A stretch of 20,440 bases of DNA from an uncultured Collinsella sp. GTDB taxonomy: Bacteria > Actinomycetota > Coriobacteriia > Coriobacteriales > Coriobacteriaceae. This document shows, piece after piece, positions 16,099-20,440 of the stretch. Both the position numbers and the translations under genes were made by a program. Every line of letters starts with the position of its first letter. The stretch's first letter is position 1. The notes beneath the pieces were generated by a model. The model worked only from the letters and a program-made list of their open reading frames with translations, was not told the DNA's origin and ran no database searches. The DNA lies in the NCBI GenBank assembly GCA_902494545.1, contig CABUTP010000005.1, positions 1 through 20,440 of the forward strand. Direction: 5' to 3'.

Positions 16099-16928
16099 GC
16101 GCAGCTCTTTTCCTCATAGGCCTTGAGGGACGCGCCCTCTTCGGAACGGTAAGCGGCCTGGCGGGCACGAAGGTCATCCCAGTCGACCAGGGTGGCATCG
16201 AAGTCGGGGCCGTCGACGCAAGCGAACTTGGTCACGCCGCCCACCTCGACGCGGCAGCAGCCGCACATGCCGGTGCCGTCAACCATGATGGGGTTGAGCG
16301 ACGCGGTGATGGGGGTGTCGTACTTCTGGGCGGTGAGGGTCGAGAACTTCATCATCGGAACGGGGCCGACGCAGAAGACCTGGCTCACGGCCTTGTCCTG
16401 CAGCAGGCGCTCCAGCGGAGCGGTGACAACGCCCTGCTCGCCGTAGGAGCCGTCGTCAGTGGTGATGTGGATGTGGTCCTCGTCGAGGAGCTCGCGGAAC
16501 TGGTCCTCCATGAGCAAGAGGTCCTTGGTGCGGGCGCCCATGATGGCGTGCACCTCATGACCGGTCTCGACCAGGTGCTTGGCGACCGGGAAGGCAATTG
16601 CCAGGCCGACGCCGCCGCCAATGACAGCGCAGGGGCCCTCGGCCATCTCGGTGGGAACGCCCAGCGGGCCCACGACGTCGCGCAGCGACTCGCCGGCCTC
16701 GTAGGTGGACAGCATCTCGGTGGTCTTGCCGATCACCATGAAGATGAACTCGACCCAGCCCTCGTCACCGTTCCAGCCGGCCAGGGTAAACGGGACGCGC
16801 TCGCCCGTCTCGTTGGCGCGAACCATGAGGAACTGTCCAGCGTGCGCATGCTTGGCGATTGCGGGCGCCTCGATGCGGAACTTGAACACCTTCTCCGAGA
16901 ACTGCGTCTTCTCCAGGATCTTATACAT
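16089..16928 (-). CDS. nfnA: NADH-dependent ferredoxin:NADP+ oxidoreductase small subunit (NfnA / PyrK-like)
   Basis: A 279-residue ferredoxin-reductase-type protein. RVPFT (44-48) is the FAD-binding motif, CAVIGGGVGLA (100-110) the NAD(P)-binding loop, and the C-terminal VDGTGMCGCCRV followed by FACVDGP is the [2Fe-2S] site. D217, C222, C225 and C237 have the spacing I recall for the unusual Asp/Cys3 ligand set of Thermotoga NfnA. It would bind NADH and feed electrons to the bifurcating flavin of the complex with NfnB. The start is ATG 16928 behind GAGAGGGG. The C-terminal tail ends in Cys-Ala-Cys-His. A perfect TATAAT lies about 105 bases upstream. A sulfide/dihydroorotate-dehydrogenase-like electron-transfer subunit is the alternative name; the adjacent nfnB favours Nfn. 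Confidence 0.82.
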   Translation of the reverse strand: MYKILEKTQFSEKVFKFRIEAPAIAKHAHAGQFLMVRANETGERVPFTLAGWNGDEGWVEFIFMVIGKTTEMLSTYEAGESLRDVVGPLGVPTEMAEGPCAVIGGGVGLAIAFPVAKHLVETGHEVHAIMGARTKDLLLMEDQFRELLDEDHIHITTDDGSYGEQGVVTAPLERLLQDKAVSQVFCVGPVPMMKFSTLTAQKYDTPITASLNPIMVDGTGMCGCCRVEVGGVTKFACVDGPDFDATLVDWDDLRARQAAYRSEEGASLKAYEEKSCACH

Positions 16929-16988
16929 AGAACCCCTCTCTTGTTAGGGCCGCCGAACCGTGCCTCCACGGAAATGGACGGTAGCCCG

Positions 16989-17028
16989 AATAAAACCGTA
17001 CGCGCACAGGCGTTGTGCAGACATACGG
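16989..17028 (-). promoter_or_regulatory. Nested hairpin with U-rich tail in the nfnA leader (possible attenuator)
   Basis: On the minus strand CCGTA...TACGG (17028-17024 with 17000-16996) encloses GCACA...TGTGC (17018-17014 with 17008-17004), followed by TTTTATT (16995-16989). It starts at about the expected transcription start given the TATAAT at 17039-17034. The shape resembles a weak intrinsic terminator in the untranslated leader. No known riboswitch class was recognised. Confidence 0.35.
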
Positions 17029-17033
17029 TGCAA

Positions 17034-17039
17034 ATTATA
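17034..17039 (-). promoter_or_regulatory. Candidate -10 box for nfnAB
   Basis: A perfect TATAAT on the minus strand, about 105 bases upstream of the nfnA ATG. No good -35 is seen at 16-18 bases. A GACATGTC palindrome lies about 10 bases upstream and could be part of an activator or repressor site. Confidence 0.45.
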
Positions 17040-17154
17040 CCCTCATGGACATGTCACTTACGTGTGTCTTCGGCGGTTGGGAGCAGGGTTTATCCACTGC
17101 GGCTTACCAAATAGGGGCAGGTTTATTTTGGTCAGTCTTATCGGGTAAAACGGC

Positions 17155-17196
17155 AAAGGGGGCCGGCCTCGGGTTGTGATGAGGCCGGCCCCCTTT
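17155..17196 (-). terminator. Strong GC-rich hairpin terminator after pth
   Basis: A perfect 16-bp stem, AAAGGGGGCCGGCCTC (17155-17170) with 17181-17196, and a 10-base loop. On the minus strand it ends in CCCTTT and then GCCGTTTT. It lies about 107 bases downstream of the pth stop and before the nfnA promoter. The rest of 16929-17302 holds the nfnA leader and promoter and a second hairpin; no gene is seen. Confidence 0.75.
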
Positions 17197-17262
17197 GGGG
17201 TGCTATGTGCGTATGGCGGCGCGCGGTTTATTGCGATGCCGCAACTGGGGCGTTTCCGCAGG

Positions 17263-17305
17263 TAAAACCTGACAAAATAAATCTGTCCCTAAATGGTAGG
17301 TTTTA
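17263..17305 (-). repeat. Hairpin overlapping the pth stop codon
   Basis: TAAAACCT (17263-17270) pairs with AGGTTTTA (17298-17305), whose last three bases are the pth stop. The minus-strand loop contains AGGGACAG, the same heptamer core as in the CCACCAC hairpin loops, and then an AT-rich stretch. It may be a 3'-end structure of pth or a remnant of a related repeat. Confidence 0.45.
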
Positions 17306-17932
17306 GTGCTTGCCGTTGGCGGAGGCGGCGCCGTTGACGTGGTCGCGGGCATAGACCACGCCGTGCACGATCGCCAGGCCGGCGGCGTCGGCCGCGCGGA
17401 CGCAGGTGTCCTGGAAATCCTCGGCCTCGCGGGCACGCAGCTGCTTAAGCACGTAGTCGGCGACGGCCATCTTGCCGGGAGGGTTGCCGATGCCGGTGCG
17501 GATGCGGCTGAAGTCGCGGCTGCCCATCTTGTCGATGATGGAGCGCAGGCCGTTGTGGCCAGCATGGCCACCGCCCACCTTGACGCGCACGTCGCCGGCG
17601 GGAATATCGAGCTCGTCGTGGATTACGAGCAGCTCCTCGGCCTTGATCTTGTACTCGCGGCAGAGCTTGGAGATGGGGCCGCCCGAGGTATTCATGTACG
17701 ACTGCGGCTTGACCAGCACAATCTGACGCTTGCCGCCCTCTTCCTCGGGGTCGTTGATGTTGATGAGCGCGACCTCGGCGCCGGCCTGGTTTTTCCAGTA
17801 CGTGACGCCGGCCTGACGGGCCAGCTCGTCGATTGCCTTAAAGCCGGCGTTGTGGCGGGTCTCGGCATATTCCTCGCCCGGGTTGCCAAGCCCGGCAACC
17901 ATGCGAATCTTGAGCGGCTGTGCAGCTGCCAT
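17303..17932 (-). CDS. pth: Peptidyl-tRNA hydrolase
   Basis: A 209-residue cytoplasmic enzyme that frees tRNA from stalled peptidyl-tRNA. The family motifs are all present: GLGNPG with Asn17, TRHNAGF with catalytic His27, KPQSYMN with Asn81, HDELDIPAGDVRVK with catalytic Asp106, and GGGHAGHNGLRSI with Asn127. The spacing between catalytic residues agrees with E. coli Pth. The start chosen is ATG 17932, preceded by AAAGGAC; an in-frame ATG seven codons earlier lacks a ribosome site. It lies downstream of prs and glmU, an arrangement conserved in many Gram-positive genomes, though here a 243-base gap with a large palindrome intervenes. Confidence 0.95.
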   Translation of the reverse strand: MAAAQPLKIRMVAGLGNPGEEYAETRHNAGFKAIDELARQAGVTYWKNQAGAEVALININDPEEEGGKRQIVLVKPQSYMNTSGGPISKLCREYKIKAEELLVIHDELDIPAGDVRVKVGGGHAGHNGLRSIIDKMGSRDFSRIRTGIGNPPGKMAVADYVLKQLRAREAEDFQDTCVRAADAAGLAIVHGVVYARDHVNGAASANGKH

Positions 17933-18047
17933 ATTTGTCCTTTCGTTACACAAGAAGCTTAATCAACGACAAAGGCTACCACGCCCGCCGAAGGCGAGGA
18001 AAGGTTGCAGCAAAGTCATTTCAGAAAACAGCTGCCCCGAGACAGCA

Positions 18048-18152
18048 GGAAGCCCCGGACACGCCGGGAGGGGTTATCAAAGCGAACATCCCGCAGCCGC
18101 AAAGCGGCGAGGACGTTCGCGTGATAACCCCGCAGGCGTGTCCGGGGCTTCC
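18048..18152. repeat. 105-nt nested palindrome between prs and pth
   Basis: Four concentric paired blocks: 18048-18065 with 18135-18152 (18 bp perfect), 18070-18078 with 18123-18131 (9 bp), 18082-18087 with 18115-18120 (6 bp), and 18096-18100 with 18104-18108 (5 bp, loop AAA). Short asymmetric bulges separate them. No T-run follows on either strand, so a simple terminator is unlikely. It starts 23 bases after the prs stop. It may be a MITE- or REP-like element or a structured RNA. The rest of 17933-18175 shows no gene. Confidence 0.85.
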
Positions 18153-18175
18153 GGAGGGATGCGAGGGTCGAGCGA

Positions 18176-19162
18176 CTACAGCGCGAAGTCGCCGCCGACG
18201 AGCGTGGAGACGGGCTCCTCGTGGTAAACGGCGGAGATGGCCTGAGCGAACTCCTCGGCGACCGAGATGGTCTTGATCTTGCCGCCGACCTCGACGGGAA
18301 TGGCGTCGGTGACGACGCACTCGACGATCGGGGCGTCGTTCAGGCGCTCGATGGCCGGACCGGAGAAGATGCCGTGGGTGGCGCAGACGTAGATGTCGCC
18401 AGCGCCCATAGCCTTGAGCTCCTTGACGTTGGCGCACAGGGTGCCCGCGGTGTCGATCATGTCGTCGTTGATGACGCAGGTCTTGCCCTTGATGTCACCG
18501 ATGATGCCCATGACCTCGGCGGCGTTGTGGCGCGGACGGCCCTTGTGGGCGATGGCCAGGTCGCAGCCGAGCATGTCGGACAGCTTCTTGGCGGCCTTGG
18601 CACGACCCACGTCGGGGGAGACGACAACCAGGTTGTCGGTGTCGAAGTGCATGTCGTTGTAGTACTGGCCAAACAGCGGCAGTGCGGACAGGTGGTTAAC
18701 CGGGATATCAAAGAAGCCCTGGATCTGACCCTGGTGCAGGTCGAGGGTGATGATGCGGTCGACGCCGGCGCGCTCGAGCAGGTTGGCGACGAGGCGGGCG
18801 GTAATGGGCTCGCGCGGGCCGGCCTTGCGGTCCTGGCGGGCATAGCCGTAGTGGGTGATAACGGCGGTGATGGAGCGGGCGGATGCGCGCTTGGCAGCGT
18901 CGGTGGCGATGAGCAGCTCCATGAGCATGTCGTTGACGTTGCCGCCGGCTACGGACTGAATCAGGAAGACGTCGGCGCCGCGGACGGTCTCGTCGTAGCG
19001 GGCGTAAATCTCACCGTTGGCGAACTGCTTTAGCGTAAGGCCCGAAAGCTCGACCCCAAGGTACTCAGCGATCTTCTGAGCGAGGGGACGGTTGGAGGAA
19101 CCGGAATACACGCGGATGGACTTGCGCATATTCTCCGACTTCTCGGGATCATTAATCGGCAT
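18176..19162 (-). CDS. prs: Ribose-phosphate pyrophosphokinase (PRPP synthetase)
   Basis: A 328-residue cytoplasmic enzyme that makes PRPP from ribose 5-phosphate and ATP for nucleotide, His and Trp synthesis. YGYARQDRK (105-113) is the ATP-site signature, DLHQGQIQGFF with IPVNHL (141-158) is the divalent-metal/PRPP region, and VINDDMIDTAGT (230-241) is the ribose-5-phosphate-binding loop. The length is typical of class I enzymes, with an N-terminal extension of about 12 residues (MPINDPEKSENM). The start is ATG 19162, with AAAGGAG seven bases upstream; the later Met12 has no comparable ribosome site. A terminator separates it from glmU, so it probably has its own promoter (possible TACAAT at 19213-19208). 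Confidence 0.95.
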   Translation of the reverse strand: MPINDPEKSENMRKSIRVYSGSSNRPLAQKIAEYLGVELSGLTLKQFANGEIYARYDETVRGADVFLIQSVAGGNVNDMLMELLIATDAAKRASARSITAVITHYGYARQDRKAGPREPITARLVANLLERAGVDRIITLDLHQGQIQGFFDIPVNHLSALPLFGQYYNDMHFDTDNLVVVSPDVGRAKAAKKLSDMLGCDLAIAHKGRPRHNAAEVMGIIGDIKGKTCVINDDMIDTAGTLCANVKELKAMGAGDIYVCATHGIFSGPAIERLNDAPIVECVVTDAIPVEVGGKIKTISVAEEFAQAISAVYHEEPVSTLVGGDFAL

Positions 19163-19207
19163 TACCCTTCTCCTTTATATCGAATGCCATATAGATGCCT
19201 TGTTGCA

Positions 19208-19213
19208 TTGTAA
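19208..19213 (-). promoter_or_regulatory. Possible -10 box of prs
   Basis: TACAAT on the minus strand, 45 bases upstream of the prs ATG and downstream of the glmU terminator. No convincing -35 hexamer is visible at the normal spacing, so support is weak. Confidence 0.3.
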
Positions 19214-19303
19214 CCGCGCGACGGGGTTAATCGGGTCTTGATAACGTCTTTACCGTCAACGGACACGAACCGACCACTCATCCGGTCGCGCAGGTCACGA
19301 TAG

Positions 19304-19338
19304 AAAAAGGAGCCGTCCCCGTGGGAACAGCTCCTTTT
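19304..19338 (-). terminator. Intrinsic terminator of glmU
   Basis: On the minus strand AAAAGGAGC pairs with GCTCCTTTTT around a loop with an inner GTTCCC/GGGGAC pairing, ending in five T (19308-19304). It lies 15 bases after the glmU stop. Confidence 0.85.
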
Positions 19339-19353
19339 GTGCTTGGTAAAACG

Positions 19354-20440
19354 TTATGCCTCGTCGTCCTCGTGCAGACGGCGGCGATAATCGGCGGCCC
19401 AGCCCTCAATATTTACCTGACGGGCGCGGCCCAGACCGAGTGCGTCGGCCGGGACCGGCTCGGTGATGACGGAGCCGGCGGCCACGAGTGCGCCGTCGCC
19501 AATCTGGGCGGGCGCGACCATCATGGTGTCGGAACCGATAAAGGCATCTTTGCCGATGACGGTCTTGTGCTTGTGGACGCCGTCGTAGTTGCAGGTGATG
19601 GAGCCCGCGCCCACGTTGACGCCGGAGCCCATGGTGGTGTCGCCGATGTAGGACAGGTGCGGCACCTTGGAACCCTCGCCGATCGTGGACTTCTTGATCT
19701 CCACGTGCGTGCCGGCCTTGGAGCCGTCGAGCATGTGGGTGCCCGGGCGCAGGTAGGCGCGCGGGCCGCAGTCGACGCCGTTCTCGATGACGGCCTCGAT
19801 GGCGATGGTCTCATCAATGATGCAGCCGCTGCCGACGGTGGTGTCGGTGAGGCGGCTGTTGGGGCCGAGCTGGCACTCTTCGCCCACGGTGACGTGGCCG
19901 ATCAGGTGTGTCTGCGGCCACACGACGGTGTCGCGGCCGATGGTGGCATCGGGACCGATCCAAGCCTGCGTGGGGTCGATGAAGGTGACGCCCTCGGCCA
20001 TCCAGTGCTCGTTGATGCGGTCGCGCGCGATGGCGGTGAGCTGCGCGAGCTGGATGCGGCTGTTGACGCCCAGGCCGTCGCGGTAGTCGTCGCAGTGGAA
20101 GATAGAGACCGCCTGGCCGTGACCCTTGAGGATTTCGAGCATGTCGGGCAGGTAGTACTCGGACTGCGCGTTGTCGTTGCCGATCTCGTTAATGTGGGCG
20201 GCGAGCTGCGCGCCGTCGAAGGCGTAGCAGCCGGCGTTGCACTCCAGCAGCGTGGCGGCCTGCTCGGGCGTGCAGTCCTTCTGCTCGATAATGCGCTCGA
20301 TCTGGCCGTCGGCGCCCAGCTTGATGCGGCCGTAGCCGAAGGGGTCGGGCGGGGTCATGGTCATGACGGTGCAGGCGACCTCGCCGGTAGCGACGGTCTG
20401 TGCGAACTTGGCGACGGTGTCGGCGGTGATGAGCGGCAGG
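19354..20440 (-). CDS. glmU: Bifunctional UDP-GlcNAc pyrophosphorylase / glucosamine-1-phosphate acetyltransferase, C-terminal part
   Basis: The frame is open from the window edge, beginning LPLITADTVAKF, so about 361 residues are visible and roughly 100 N-terminal residues with the nucleotide-binding GxGTRM loop lie outside. An apparent ATG at 20364 is internal. The visible part has the end of the uridyltransferase domain (ECNAGCYAFDG, SEYYLPDMLEI, then GVNSRIQLAQ), followed by a left-handed beta-helix acetyltransferase. Within it YLRPGTHM, HVEIKKSTIGEGSKVPHLSY with the catalytic His, and NVGAGSITCNYDGVHKHKT are family hallmarks. The enzyme makes UDP-GlcNAc for peptidoglycan and wall polymers in the cytoplasm. 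It ends with an acidic tail, EDDEA. It is followed by its own terminator and then prs, the usual neighbour order. Confidence 0.95.
   Translation of the reverse strand, partial: LPLITADTVAKFAQTVATGEVACTVMTMTPPDPFGYGRIKLGADGQIERIIEQKDCTPEQAATLLECNAGCYAFDGAQLAAHINEIGNDNAQSEYYLPDMLEILKGHGQAVSIFHCDDYRDGLGVNSRIQLAQLTAIARDRINEHWMAEGVTFIDPTQAWIGPDATIGRDTVVWPQTHLIGHVTVGEECQLGPNSRLTDTTVGSGCIIDETIAIEAVIENGVDCGPRAYLRPGTHMLDGSKAGTHVEIKKSTIGEGSKVPHLSYIGDTTMGSGVNVGAGSITCNYDGVHKHKTVIGKDAFIGSDTMMVAPAQIGDGALVAAGSVITEPVPADALGLGRARQVNIEGWAADYRRRLHEDDEA

Noticed and set aside
15100..17114. Plus-strand frames of 330 and 340 codons over nfnB and nfnA
   Set aside because: They are antisense shadows with no motifs; the minus-strand proteins show cluster cysteines and nucleotide-binding folds.
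16929..17302. Rex operator or known riboswitch in front of nfnAB
   Set aside because: No TTGTGAA-type inverted repeat and no recognisable riboswitch core was seen.
18048..18152. Inverted repeats as an invertible phase-variation switch
   Set aside because: The segment between the outer arms is only 69 bases, is itself paired, and contains no promoter; no recombinase is nearby.

Overview
The window looks like chromosome from a Coriobacteriia actinobacterium, most likely Collinsella or a close relative. The basis is a fairly GC-rich composition, a LuxR-type regulator fused to twelve membrane helices (an architecture common in that class), cell-wall sorting signals of the LAxTG type, and short dispersed hairpin repeats between genes. 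The species call is inference; no marker gene is present.

Layout. (1) 1-1702, plus strand: the 3' end of a cytidylate-kinase-like gene, a hairpin terminator, then a gene for a P-loop AAA-type ATPase with a C-terminal winged helix, preceded by five phased CTCAA repeats. (2) 1868-3274, minus strand: a membrane-bound LuxR-family regulator, divergent from (3) 3504-14298, plus strand: three consecutive genes for secreted, wall-anchored surface proteins of 548, 664 and 2206 residues. They have a beta-helix-like repeat protein, a protein with two tandem beta-type repeats, and a giant BspA-type leucine-rich-repeat protein. (4) 14689-20440, minus strand: housekeeping genes nfnB and nfnA (NADH-dependent ferredoxin:NADP oxidoreductase), pth, prs, and the 3' part of glmU.

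The accessory core is the regulator plus surface-protein island. Each of the three surface genes is preceded by the same composite element: GCAGGTAG, seven bases, then an 18-bp palindrome GGTTCG-N6-YGAACC. The first copy lies in the regulator/surface-gene divergent intergenic region. This suggests, but does not prove, that the membrane-bound LuxR protein or a shared sigma factor coordinates the three genes. The proteins share LAATG/LASTG sorting signals, and the first two share an almost identical extended signal peptide, so they are probably processed by one sortase.

Two families of small palindromic repeats are scattered here: five CCACCACAAAG hairpins, present in both orientations, and six TCTCRATCTGTAACA hairpins. 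One CCACCAC hairpin sits in the 5' leader of the first surface gene, and removing it makes that leader the same length as those of its two sister genes, which is good evidence of insertion. A two-hairpin-plus-terminator block is repeated downstream of the second and third surface genes. A 105-nt nested palindrome of unknown function lies between prs and pth. No tRNA, rRNA, CRISPR, transposase or phage gene was seen.
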